From positions 310,001 to 374,000 of the forward strand of contig JAACTB010000007.1 of assembly GCA_009993605.1 (NCBI GenBank): a stretch of 64,000 bases of DNA, written 5' to 3'. Below the pieces are notes generated by a model. The model made no database searches. It was given only the letters and a program-made list of their open reading frames with translations, and was not told where the DNA came from. Both the position numbers and the translations under genes were made by a program. Below are positions 10,079-18,312 of this stretch, in pieces. Source of the stretch: Erythrobacter sp. (GTDB lineage Bacteria; Pseudomonadota; Alphaproteobacteria; Sphingomonadales; Sphingomonadaceae). The stretch's first letter is position 1. Every line of letters begins with the position of its first letter.

Positions 10079-11047
10079 ATGCCCCTGCCCGCCCCCTTCG
10101 ACCGCCTTCGCCTCCCGGTGATCGGATCGCCGCTTTTCATCGTTTCCGGGCCGGAGCTGGTGATCGCACAGTGCAAGGCGGGGATCGTCGGCAGCTTTCC
10201 GGCGCTAAATGCCCGGCCCCAGTCGCAGCTCGACGAGTGGCTCCACCAGATCACCGAGGAACTGTCCGCGCATAATCGCGACAACCCCGATCGCCCCGCC
10301 GCGCCATACGCGGTCAACCAGATCGTCCACCGCTCAAACGACCGGATCGAGGCCGATATGGCGACCTGCGCCAAATGGCAGGTGCCACTGGTCATCACTT
10401 CTTTAGGCGCGCGCGAGGAAATCTTCGACGCGGTGCACGGCTGGGGCGGCATCACCATGCACGACGTCATCACCGACCGCTTCGCGCGCAAGGCGATCGA
10501 AAAGGGCGCGGACGGTTTGATCCCCGTCGCTGCCGGGGCTGGCGGCCATGCGGGGACGTTGAGCCCCTTCGCCCTGATGCAGGAAATCCGCGCGTGGTTC
10601 GATGGGCTCGTCGCCCTGTCGGGTTCGATCGCGCATGGCCGCTCGATCCTTGCCGCGCAGGCGCTTGGCGCCAATTTCGCCTATATCGGATCGCCCTGGA
10701 TCGCGACGGACGAGGCCAATGCCGACGATGGCTACAAGCAGGGCATCGTCGAAGGCGATGCGGCGGGCATCGTCTACACCAACCTATTCACCGGCGTTCA
10801 CGGCAATTACCTGCGCTCCAGCATCGAGGCGGCGGGTATGGACCCGGACGACCTGCCGGTCAGCGATCCGAGCAAGATGAATTTCGGCAGCGGCGGCAAC
10901 ACCAAGGCCAAGGCTTGGAAGGATATCTGGGGTTCGGGCCAGGGGATCGGAACGGTCAAGTCGGTTGGTCCGGTTTCGCAGATGGTGGACCGGCTGGCGC
11001 GCGAATACGAGGACGCGAAGACCGCGCTCGGGAAAGCTACCGAATAA
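10079..11047 (+). CDS. Nitronate monooxygenase-family flavoprotein
   Basis: 322 residues. FMN-dependent TIM-barrel enzyme of the 2-nitropropane dioxygenase/nitronate monooxygenase family, which oxidises alkyl nitronates such as propionate 3-nitronate. 'LPVIGSPLFIVSGPELV' opens the barrel. 'GADGLIPVAAGAGGHAG' holds the conserved glycine/histidine loop that lies over the flavin and contains the likely catalytic His. 'SGSIAHGRSILAAQALGA' and 'GSPWIATDEA' form the phosphate-binding end. The ATG at 10079 follows an AGAGGA site. Family members vary in substrate, so nitronate detoxification is a family-level inference. Confidence 0.87.
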   Translation: MPLPAPFDRLRLPVIGSPLFIVSGPELVIAQCKAGIVGSFPALNARPQSQLDEWLHQITEELSAHNRDNPDRPAAPYAVNQIVHRSNDRIEADMATCAKWQVPLVITSLGAREEIFDAVHGWGGITMHDVITDRFARKAIEKGADGLIPVAAGAGGHAGTLSPFALMQEIRAWFDGLVALSGSIAHGRSILAAQALGANFAYIGSPWIATDEANADDGYKQGIVEGDAAGIVYTNLFTGVHGNYLRSSIEAAGMDPDDLPVSDPSKMNFGSGGNTKAKAWKDIWGSGQGIGTVKSVGPVSQMVDRLAREYEDAKTALGKATE

Positions 11048-11059
11048 GTGCTCGGCGGG

Positions 11060-11545
11060 TCAGAAAATGCCCGCCTGTAGCCCCTCGGCAAGGCCCGCAC
11101 CGATTTCGCGACACTGTTCCAGCGTATCGTCGGGCACGCTCTTGTCAGCCAGAATCCGCTCCGGCGTCTGCGCCGCGAAGTTGACGATCAGGGGTTCGGC
11201 GACCCGCTTCAATCGCCAGCCCTTCGCGATCCGGTCGAGCTGGCGTTGAGCACCCTCCCCGTCGGACCCCGCCGCGATGATGGTGGCGTAGGCGCGGCCT
11301 TCGCTCCTGCCCAGGACGGGGTAATAGCAGCGATCGAACATGTCTTTCATCATCCCGCTCATGGTGGCGAGATTTTCGGGACAACAGAACAGGTAGCCGC
11401 GCGCGGCGAGAAAATGGTCGGGCTCGACCTCTTCGGCAGGCAGGCAGAGTGCTGCGTCGCCTGCCCCCTCGAACGCCGCCTCGGCCATGGCGCGGCTGGC
11501 GCCGGTGCGGCTGTGCCAGACGATAAGGAGCGGGGCTTGCGACAT
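11060..11545 (-). CDS. Flavodoxin/NADPH-dependent FMN reductase-like protein
   Basis: 161 residues. The N-terminus 'PLLIVWHSRTGASRAMAEAA' is a flavodoxin phosphate-binding loop after the first beta strand. 'GYLFCCPENLATMSGMMKDMFDRCYYP' resembles the isoalloxazine-contacting loop of flavodoxin-like reductases. It probably binds FMN and shuttles electrons; the partner is unknown. The start is placed at the ATG with GGAAGG just upstream; an upstream TTG would add 12 residues. It is convergent with the nitronate monooxygenase (12 bases between the stops) and divergent from recJ (82 bases). Confidence 0.78.
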   Translation of the reverse strand: MSQAPLLIVWHSRTGASRAMAEAAFEGAGDAALCLPAEEVEPDHFLAARGYLFCCPENLATMSGMMKDMFDRCYYPVLGRSEGRAYATIIAAGSDGEGAQRQLDRIAKGWRLKRVAEPLIVNFAAQTPERILADKSVPDDTLEQCREIGAGLAEGLQAGIF

Positions 11546-11627
11546 CGCCTTCCACTTTTCCGAGCCGCTGTCGATTGTCAATCCGCGCTCCCTTGCGGTT
11601 CAGGCTGAGGCGCCTAAAACCCGGACC

Positions 11628-13418
11628 ATGCCGACAGATACCGCCCCTTCCGTGCTCGGGATCGAGCGATCGCTGTCCGGCAAAAAATGGCGCTGGCGCG
11701 GCGGGAACATGGACTTGTCGCGCGGGGGTGCGGCGACCGTCAGCCACGACATCGTCACCCAGCTCCTGCTCGCCCGCGGTGTGGCCGAGGACGACCTCGC
11801 TCGCAATCGCGCGCCCACCTTACGTGATTTCCTGCCCGATCCATCCGAATTCAACGACATGGACAGCGCCGCCGATCGCCTCGCGCAAGCGGTGCTGAGC
11901 GGAGAGCGGATTACCGTATACGGCGATTACGACGTCGACGGGGCAACCAGCGCAGCGCTGCTGCTCCGCCTGCTGCGCGATCTCGGCGTCGACGCGGACT
12001 ATTACATTCCCGACCGCCTGCTCGAAGGATACGGCCCCTCGGGCGAAGCGCTGGTGAAGCTGGGCGAACAGGGCAGCAGCCTCGTTGTCACCGTCGATTG
12101 CGGTGCAATGGCGTTCGACGCGCTGCAGCAGGCGCACGATGCCGGCGTGGACGTGATCGTCGTCGATCACCACAAATGCGCAGCCGAACTCCCACGCGCC
12201 CTCGCCCTCGTCAATCCGAACCGGCTCGACGAAAACGATCTCGCAGCGGGGCATGGCCATCTCGCCGCCGTAGGGGTCGCCTTTCTGCTCGCGATAGCTC
12301 TGGTGCGGACCTTGCGCGGGCGCGCCTATTTCGAATCGCGGCGCGAGCCTGACCTGATGGGATTGCTCGATCTGGTGGCGCTCGGCACCGTGGCGGATGT
12401 CGCCGCGCTGCACGGATTGAACCGCGCCTTCGTGGCGCAAGGCCTCAAGATCATGGCGCGACGCGCGAATATCGGCATGGCGGCGCTGATCGATGCGAGC
12501 CGGTTGAAGCGTGCGCCTGCCTGCAGCGATCTCGGCTTCGCGCTCGGCCCGCGCATCAATGCCGGTGGACGGGTCGGCGAATCGACGCTGGGCGTGCGCC
12601 TGCTGACGACGCAGGACCCGGAAGAGGCGCAGGCGATCGCCGCCCAGCTCTCGCAGCTCAACGACGAGCGCCGCGCGATCGAAGCCGCGGTTCAGGAGGG
12701 GGCGGAAGAACAGCTCGCAGGCCAACACAATCGCGCGATCGCGCTCGTCGCGGCGCGGGGCTGGCATCCAGGCGTCATCGGCATCGTCGCCGGGCGGATC
12801 AAGGAAAAGACCGGCAAGCCCGCACTCGTCATCGCGATCGACGAGGCAACCGGCCAGGGCAAGGGTTCGGGCCGTTCCATCGCAGGTGTCGATCTGGGCG
12901 CCGCGATCATCGCCGCGCGCGAGAGCGGATTGTTGGTCGCAGGCGGCGGCCACGCAATGGCGGCGGGGCTGACGATCGAGGCCGACCGTCTCGCTGCCTT
13001 TTCCGACTGGCTGGACGAACGCTTGTCAAAGGACGTCGCGCGGGCCAGCGCCGGGCAATCGACCGTGCTCGATCTCGCCGTATCGCCCGGCGGGCTGGTG
13101 CCCGATCTGGTAGAAACGTTGGAGGGGGCCGGTCCGTTCGGCATGGGCTGGCCCGGCCCTCGCCTCGCCGTAGGCCCGGTGCGGCTCGTCAAATGCGATG
13201 TGGTGGGCACCGGCCATGTCCGCATTGTGGCATCGGGCGACGATGGCCGCAGCTTCAAGGCGATCGGTTTTCGCATGGCGGAAAGCGAGCTTGGTCAGAC
13301 CTTGCTCCATGGCACGCGCGGGCGGAGGCTGTGGCTGGCGGGCCGCGCCAAGATCGACGATTGGGGCCAGCGCCCTGCGGCCGAACTGCATTTGGAAGAC
13401 GCGGCCTGGGCTGATTGA
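11628..13418 (+). CDS. recJ: Single-stranded-DNA-specific exonuclease RecJ
   Basis: 596 residues. 5'-3' exonuclease on single-stranded DNA in recombination and mismatch/base-excision repair. The DHH domain shows the motifs in order: 'VYGDYDVDGATSAALL' (about 99-114), 'VTVDCGAM', 'VIVVDHHK' and 'GTVADVAAL', followed by the DHHA1 domain with 'GRSIAGVDLGAAI' and 'AGGGHAMAAGLT', and a C-terminal OB-like region. All metal-binding Asp/His positions appear present. The start used (ATG 11628) has no ribosome binding site within range; GAGG lies 17 bases away. Upstream in-frame codons run into the divergent flavodoxin gene. Confidence 0.95.
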   Translation: MPTDTAPSVLGIERSLSGKKWRWRGGNMDLSRGGAATVSHDIVTQLLLARGVAEDDLARNRAPTLRDFLPDPSEFNDMDSAADRLAQAVLSGERITVYGDYDVDGATSAALLLRLLRDLGVDADYYIPDRLLEGYGPSGEALVKLGEQGSSLVVTVDCGAMAFDALQQAHDAGVDVIVVDHHKCAAELPRALALVNPNRLDENDLAAGHGHLAAVGVAFLLAIALVRTLRGRAYFESRREPDLMGLLDLVALGTVADVAALHGLNRAFVAQGLKIMARRANIGMAALIDASRLKRAPACSDLGFALGPRINAGGRVGESTLGVRLLTTQDPEEAQAIAAQLSQLNDERRAIEAAVQEGAEEQLAGQHNRAIALVAARGWHPGVIGIVAGRIKEKTGKPALVIAIDEATGQGKGSGRSIAGVDLGAAIIAARESGLLVAGGGHAMAAGLTIEADRLAAFSDWLDERLSKDVARASAGQSTVLDLAVSPGGLVPDLVETLEGAGPFGMGWPGPRLAVGPVRLVKCDVVGTGHVRIVASGDDGRSFKAIGFRMAESELGQTLLHGTRGRRLWLAGRAKIDDWGQRPAAELHLEDAAWAD

Positions 13419-13520
13419 GGGTTTGGTGGACCCATTGAAAATTTGCCGCAATCCGAGGCTTGACGACATCGGAACAGCCCATTAGACGCCCGGCCACGCC
13501 ACCGACCCGGCAACGGGACT

Positions 13521-13595
13521 GGCCCCTTCGTCTAGCGGTTAGGACGCGGCCCTTTCACGGCTGAAACACGGGTTCGATTCCCGTAGGGGTCACCA
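13521..13595 (+). tRNA. tRNA-Glu (anticodon UUC)
   Basis: A 75-base cloverleaf with the CCA end encoded. The acceptor stem GGCCCCT pairs with AGGGGTC (one G-U). The anticodon stem CGGCC/GGCTG encloses the loop CTTTCAC with anticodon TTC. The T arm is CGGGTTCGATTCCCG. The tRNA stands alone between recJ and the cyo operon. Confidence 0.97.
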
Positions 13596-13609
13596 TCGGT
13601 GGCGTTTTT
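13589..13609 (+). terminator. Compact terminator overlapping the tRNA-Glu 3' end
   Basis: GTCACC (13589-13594) pairs with GGTGGC (13598-13603) around a 3-base loop, followed at once by GTTTTTG. The left arm is the tRNA's own 3' end including most of the CCA. This economical terminator would be cut away when the tRNA end matures. Confidence 0.5.
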
Positions 13610-13699
13610 GCGTTCAAAGCCCGCCGCATGCGCCGGAGCCGAACGAAACTTTTCCCAGCTGTCTGAGCGAATGTCGCCTTTCAGGATGACGCCCGCTCG

Positions 13700-14080
13700 T
13701 CAGTCCGCCGACATGGAATGCATGGGAGCGCCATCCATTCCGCTCTGGTGCATCCGCTCGCCAAGATCGGCCATCACGTACCATGTTCCGCCCGCCATGA
13801 TGGCGAGCAGGCAGACGGAGAACAGCACCAGCAAGAGGTCCTCGCGCGATTGCTCGCCCGAAAAGCTGAGATGCAGGAATTTGCGCAGGTGGACGACGAT
13901 CTGAACGAGGGCCGCAGCGCAGATCAGCGCAATTTTCCAGCTCACCGACAATCCTGAAAGATGCACGGCAAACGCTCCTCCGGTCAGCAGCAGGCTGGCG
14001 ACAAAACCGATCGCATAGCTGCGGATTTCCGCGCGCGCAGTGTCCTTCGGATCGATCTCTCCGGTGTTCGGCCTGCTCAT
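13700..14080 (-). CDS. cyoD: Quinol oxidase subunit IV
   Basis: 126 residues with three membrane helices (about 22-42, 48-66, 84-104). The loop 'IVVHLRKFLHLSFSGEQSRED' between helices two and three matches CyoD of cytochrome bo-type oxidases; in the family this subunit helps assemble the CuB site. A His/Met-rich tail ('HQSGMDGAPMHSMS') could bind copper but is unusual. The ATG overlaps the cyoC stop by four bases (ATGA). It is the last gene of the cyoABCD operon, with no heme O synthase gene directly after it in this window. Confidence 0.88.
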   Translation of the reverse strand: MSRPNTGEIDPKDTARAEIRSYAIGFVASLLLTGGAFAVHLSGLSVSWKIALICAAALVQIVVHLRKFLHLSFSGEQSREDLLLVLFSVCLLAIMAGGTWYVMADLGERMHQSGMDGAPMHSMSAD

Positions 14081-14703
14081 GCGAGAGGCACCAGAAATAC
14101 GAACGAAAAGATGCCGACCCAGACGAGGTCGAGGAAATGCCAGAAAACGCCCAGCATGGAGAGGCGTACTTTCACCGTATCGTCCATCCCCCGCTTGATG
14201 ATCTGCGCGATCATGGCGAGGATCCACACGATGCCGGACAGGACGTGGATACCGTGGAGGCCGACCAGCGCCCAGTAGGAACTGAGCCAGCCGCTCGCCT
14301 GCGGCACCCCGCCCTTGCCTGCTTGCGTGATGAAATCCTTCACCTCGAAGAAAAGAAAGCCTGCACCCAGCGCCGCGCAGAGCAGCAGCCACGCGATGAC
14401 CTTCGCTCGCCCGGTTTCGTATTTGACCGCCAGAGACACCCCGCCATAGGCCACTCCGCCGACCAGCAGGAAGGCAGTCTGAATGGCGACGCTTTCGATG
14501 TCGAACAGGTCTCGTGGACCCGGCCCGCCGGCGAGGCCGATGGGATCGCGATAGCTGGCATAAGATGCGAACAGGATTCCGAAGATGATGAGATCGCTCA
14601 TCAGGAACACCCAGAAGCCGAACACGGTGTTCTCGGCCTGATCATGCGCATCGCCGTGCCCGCCGCCAAGGTTCAGGCCGGGATAGAGATTGGCCTCGTT
14701 CAT
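14077..14703 (-). CDS. cyoC: Quinol oxidase subunit III
   Basis: 208 residues, five membrane helices as in CyoC (cytochrome c oxidase subunit III family). The N-terminus 'ENTVFGFWVFLMSDLIIFG' is the typical first helix. 'GLHGIHVLSGIVWILAM' and 'FWHFLDLVWVGIFSFVFL' carry the conserved His/Glu-rich faces of the later helices. It overlaps cyoB and cyoD by four bases at each end, so the four subunits are translationally coupled. Confidence 0.94.
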   Translation of the reverse strand: MNEANLYPGLNLGGGHGDAHDQAENTVFGFWVFLMSDLIIFGILFASYASYRDPIGLAGGPGPRDLFDIESVAIQTAFLLVGGVAYGGVSLAVKYETGRAKVIAWLLLCAALGAGFLFFEVKDFITQAGKGGVPQASGWLSSYWALVGLHGIHVLSGIVWILAMIAQIIKRGMDDTVKVRLSMLGVFWHFLDLVWVGIFSFVFLVPLA

Positions 14704-16805
14704 CCAGCGAACTCCGACACGTCGGGCACGCCGCGATTAAGCTCGGTTTCCTCGTCCGCTCGGGTGACCGGCGTCAAATTGGCCACCTGATGCCGGAAGC
14801 GTCGATCGGCTTCCTCCACTTCCGCTGCGCTGATGACCCTCGGTTCGATCACCATCATGCCTCGCAGGATCAGCAGACCGGGCAAGGCGAGGAAACTTAG
14901 GATCGCCAGCCACCAGACATGCCAGACCATCGCGAAAGCGAAAGCGAAGGCCGCGCCCGCGATCAGGAGACCGTGCGCAGTGTTCGCCGGCATTTCGATG
15001 TCGTCATAGCGCTCCGGCGCCTTCCAGGGATCTTCCCCGCGCTTGGCCTCTCCCCAATCGTCGCGCGCGACGACATGCGGGATGCGCGGAAACGTCCATT
15101 CGGGCACCGGGGCGGGCGTCGACCATTCCAGCGTCGCCCCGTTCCACGGGTCGCCCCCCGGCACGGCGAGGGAAAGACGGTTGCGATAGCTGGTCCAGAA
15201 CGTCCAGATCAACGCAGCCAGCGCACACAGCATCAGCACCGCACCGAATGCGGCGATATACATAAATGGGAGAAAATCGGGGTTCTGAAAGGTCGGCGAA
15301 CGGCGTGGCATTCCCATCAGACCCAGCACGTAGAGCGGCAGGAAGGTGAAGACGAAGCCGCCGACGAACAGAAAGGCCGTGCGCCGTCCCCATGTCTCGT
15401 CGAGGCGATAGCCGAAGGCCTTGGGGAACCAGTAATGGATGCCCGCTAGCATTCCGTAGAGCACGCCGGGAATGATGACATTGTGGAAATGCGCCACCAG
15501 GAAGGTGGAATTGTGCACCTGATAATCGATCGAAGGGTTCGCGAGGATGATGCCCGACAGCCCGCCGATCACGAACAGCAGAAAGAACCCGGTCAGATAG
15601 ACGATCGGCGTCGTGATCCGTACGCGGCCGCGCCACATCGTGGCCATCCAGTCGTATATCTTCACACCTGTGGGCACGCCGATGATCATCGTCGCGATGC
15701 CGAAGGCGATATTGACCCCCGCGCTCTGTCCCATGGTGAAGAAATGGTGCAGCCAGACGGTGAAGCTGATCACCGCAATGCTCATGCTGGCGATCACCAG
15801 CGAGGTGTAGCCGTAGAGCCGCTTGCCCGAAAAGGTGGAGCTGATTTCGGAGAAGACGCCGAAGGCAGGCAGGATCAGGATGTAGACTTCCGGGTGGCCG
15901 AACATCCAGAAGATGTTCGCATAATTCATCATGTTGCCGCCGGCATCATTGGTGAAGAAATGGAAGTCGAGATACCGGTCCAGCACCAGCATTCCGCTCG
16001 ATACGGTCAGGGCCGGCATGGCATAGATCAGCATGATGGCGACGCACAGGCTGGTCCAGCAGAACAGCGGCATCCGCATGAAATGCATTCCCGGCGCGCG
16101 CTCCTTGAAGATCGTGACGGCGAAATTCATCCCCGTCAAAGTGGAGCCCACGCCGGATATCAGGATCGCCCAGAGCCAGTAGTCGACCCCCTCGCCCGGA
16201 CTGAAGTCGATACCGGTATAGGGCGGATACATGGTCCACCCGCCGGTCCCGAACTTGCCGATCAGGAGCGAGATCATCACCAGCGCAGCCCCTACTGCGG
16301 TGAGGCCGAGGCTGATCTGGTTGAGCACCGGAAAGGCCATGTCGCGCGCCCCCAATTGCTGGGGCAGGACGAAATTGATCAGCCCGATCAGCAACGGCAT
16401 CGCGACGAAGAAGATCATGATCGTCCCGTGCGTGCTGAACAGCTGTGCGAAGTGATCCGGAGCGACAAGGCCGCTTTCGGGCTGCGCCAGCGTGCCCAGC
16501 GCACTCGCCTGATGTGCGCGCATCACGAAGCCTTCGATGATCCCGCGCGCCAGCATCACCAGCCCCAGCGCGATATACATGATCCCGATCTTCTTCGCGT
16601 CCGCCGAGGTCAGCCAGTCGCGGTAGAGCGGCGCCCACCAGCGTTTCCAGGTCAGCAGGACCACGCCCGCGATCGCGCCCAGAACCAGCACGCTCGCCGC
16701 TCCGGCTCCGACGATGGTGCTGCTGTTCACCTCGCGCAGCAGGTCAGTATAGGGCGTGACTGTCCAGTCGAGCCTGCCGACAATCGGACTGGTCTCGCGG
16801 CTCAT
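14700..16805 (-). CDS. cyoB: Quinol oxidase subunit I
   Basis: 701 residues, about 15 membrane helices. This is the catalytic heme-copper subunit that reduces O2 with quinol electrons and pumps protons. Low-spin heme ligand His126 lies in 'FSTHGTIMIFF'. 'HPEVYILILPAFGVFSE' holds the CuB His and the cross-linked Tyr, 'TVWLHHFFTMG' the two further CuB histidines, and 'VAHFHNVIIPG' the heme ligands. Of the quinol-binding trio known in E. coli CyoB (R71, D75, H98), Arg87 and His118 are kept, but the Asp position is Glu91. It is the second gene of cyoABCD, overlapping cyoA by four bases. Confidence 0.96.
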   Translation of the reverse strand: MSRETSPIVGRLDWTVTPYTDLLREVNSSTIVGAGAASVLVLGAIAGVVLLTWKRWWAPLYRDWLTSADAKKIGIMYIALGLVMLARGIIEGFVMRAHQASALGTLAQPESGLVAPDHFAQLFSTHGTIMIFFVAMPLLIGLINFVLPQQLGARDMAFPVLNQISLGLTAVGAALVMISLLIGKFGTGGWTMYPPYTGIDFSPGEGVDYWLWAILISGVGSTLTGMNFAVTIFKERAPGMHFMRMPLFCWTSLCVAIMLIYAMPALTVSSGMLVLDRYLDFHFFTNDAGGNMMNYANIFWMFGHPEVYILILPAFGVFSEISSTFSGKRLYGYTSLVIASMSIAVISFTVWLHHFFTMGQSAGVNIAFGIATMIIGVPTGVKIYDWMATMWRGRVRITTPIVYLTGFFLLFVIGGLSGIILANPSIDYQVHNSTFLVAHFHNVIIPGVLYGMLAGIHYWFPKAFGYRLDETWGRRTAFLFVGGFVFTFLPLYVLGLMGMPRRSPTFQNPDFLPFMYIAAFGAVLMLCALAALIWTFWTSYRNRLSLAVPGGDPWNGATLEWSTPAPVPEWTFPRIPHVVARDDWGEAKRGEDPWKAPERYDDIEMPANTAHGLLIAGAAFAFAFAMVWHVWWLAILSFLALPGLLILRGMMVIEPRVISAAEVEEADRRFRHQVANLTPVTRADEETELNRGVPDVSEFAG

Positions 16806-17752
16806 CGGTTACCTTCCGACGCGCTATCGGAAGGCAAGCCGGTTCCGCCGAGGCCGCTATCGCGATCGGCGGTTCTCCGGCGGTGATATTTGGCGATGAT
16901 CCTGTCGAACAGATCGGTTTTGCCCAATGTCATGACGATCGGTTCGGCGCTTTTCTCCAGCCCGAGATCGGTGCGCGCGTCCGCCAGGACGGACTGGCTG
17001 CGCAGGGTGGCGTAGGTCGGTTCGTCGAGAACCAGGTCCCGAGACGCCCCCCTCGACCAATTCGCATAATCCGCCGGGTCGAGCGCGCGCACGATGAATT
17101 TCTGGCGCCCAAATCCCCTCCCATTGAACTGCGTGTTCTCGCCCTCTGCTTCTCCCGTTCGCGAGGCTGCGAAATTCAGCTTCGTCGTCATGCCCGGCAT
17201 CGCGTAGATCTGCCCGGTAAGGGACGAGATCAGCAAGCTCTGCATCACCGTGTCGGTGGTCAATGTCAGTTCGACGGGCCTACCCACCGGCACGGCCAGT
17301 TCGTTGACCGTCGCGATGCCTTCGTCGGGATAGATGAACACCCATTTCCAATCGAGCCCGATTGCCTGGATCTCAAGGGGCTCGGGCCCCAGACGATCGT
17401 AGGGGTCGAGCTTGGCCGTGGAATGCCAGAGCCAGCCCGCCAGCACGAGGACCACCACGACCGGCACGCCCCACAGCGCCCATTCGAGCCGCTCGGAAAA
17501 TTCCCACTCCGGCCGATATTCGCCCCGTGGCCTGGCGTAGCGATAGCGCCAGAGAATATAGGGCACGCCGATAAGCACCGGCAGGATCACGATCATCGTG
17601 ATGCCGATCACCCGCAAAAGGTGATTGAACTGCTCTTCGGCGCCCGGTCCCATCGGCTGGAGAAAGCTCTGATCGAGGCCCGACGATGCGTGCACGATTT
17701 GTGGCGCGAATATCGCCAGCATGGCTCCAGCCGCCAGGAAGACCGATCTCAT
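16802..17752 (-). CDS. cyoA: Quinol oxidase subunit II
   Basis: 316 residues. A signal-like first helix (1-22) is followed by two membrane helices (about 45-68 and 90-110) and a periplasmic cupredoxin-fold domain beginning near 'LEIQAIGLDWKWVFIYPDEG'. The CuA-ligand cysteines and histidines of cytochrome c oxidases are absent, which marks a quinol oxidase. The C-terminus 'FNGRGFGRQKFIVRA' is CyoA-like. No ribosome binding site is visible before the ATG, and an inverted repeat ends eight bases upstream of it. It opens the cyoABCD operon. Confidence 0.94.
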   Translation of the reverse strand: MRSVFLAAGAMLAIFAPQIVHASSGLDQSFLQPMGPGAEEQFNHLLRVIGITMIVILPVLIGVPYILWRYRYARPRGEYRPEWEFSERLEWALWGVPVVVVLVLAGWLWHSTAKLDPYDRLGPEPLEIQAIGLDWKWVFIYPDEGIATVNELAVPVGRPVELTLTTDTVMQSLLISSLTGQIYAMPGMTTKLNFAASRTGEAEGENTQFNGRGFGRQKFIVRALDPADYANWSRGASRDLVLDEPTYATLRSQSVLADARTDLGLEKSAEPIVMTLGKTDLFDRIIAKYHRRRTADRDSGLGGTGLPSDSASEGNR

Positions 17753-17759
17753 AACGCGC

Positions 17760-17792
17760 GGCCGATATCAGCCGATGTCATCGGAATCGGCC
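17760..17792. promoter_or_regulatory. Inverted repeat just upstream of cyoA
   Basis: GGCCGAT (17760-17766) and ATCGGCC (17786-17792) form an outer stem, with CCGATG and CATCGG inside it. On the transcribed minus strand the hairpin lies between the end of the small lipoprotein gene and the cyoA start. It may end lipoprotein transcription, hide or replace the missing cyoA ribosome binding site, or be a regulator site. No T-run follows. Confidence 0.35.
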
Positions 17793-17811
17793 ACCCCCCG
17801 CCGCATCGTCA

Positions 17812-18246
17812 TCAGCTCGCCGTCGAAGCCGCGTCGGACCCTGACAGCGTAGTCTGAATGGATGCCGCCGCTTCCTGCAAGGCTTCGCTGTCCTGCGATT
17901 CCATGGCCGTGCGCGCGGATTGGATATCTTCCGTCAGCGAAGGGCGCATGTCAGCCGGGAAATCGACCGGATTGTCATTCACCAGCCGGTCCAGGTCTTC
18001 CAGCGCGACCGCCAGTTCGTCTTGCTCCAGCTCGCCCGAAGCGATCCGCCCCGCCAGCGCCGCCGCTTCCGACCGCGCTTCGCCCGCAGTGACCGCCGCG
18101 CCGTCCACACCCGGCTCTTCGGTCATTGCCGTTTCGGCCTGACCCACCTCTTCCGCCTCCTGCGTGCCGCAGCCGGCAAGTGCCAGCGACATGGCAAGAG
18201 GAAGGGCCAGAGCACGGCCGAAATCCGCGAAATTGGTGGTAGGCAT
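17812..18246 (-). CDS. Small acidic lipoprotein of unknown function
   Basis: 144 residues. The N-terminal signal ends in 'LALAGC', a lipobox, so the protein is probably lipid-anchored in the envelope. The rest is acidic and Ala/Glu-rich, predicted helical, with no cysteine after the anchor and no domain I recognise. The start has AAGGAG 10 bases upstream. It lies between poxB and cyoA in the same direction, suggesting co-regulation with respiration genes, but nothing in it shows function. Confidence 0.7.
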   Translation of the reverse strand: MPTTNFADFGRALALPLAMSLALAGCGTQEAEEVGQAETAMTEEPGVDGAAVTAGEARSEAAALAGRIASGELEQDELAVALEDLDRLVNDNPVDFPADMRPSLTEDIQSARTAMESQDSEALQEAAASIQTTLSGSDAASTAS

Positions 18247-18312
18247 AAGAGGGATTCTCCTTGAGCGTGGCAGAGGCCGCGTAAGCGCCGATCAGGGTAG
18301 AGCGGCGCTGCT

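Noticed and set aside
15483-16886. A 467-codon plus-strand frame opposite cyoB
   Set aside because: Composition is His/Arg/Asp-rich shadow coding with no domain; cyoB itself is unambiguous.
18285-18308. AGCGCCG/CGGCGCT-type hairpin after poxB as a rho-independent terminator
   Set aside because: The stem exists but no T-run follows on the minus strand, so termination is not supported.
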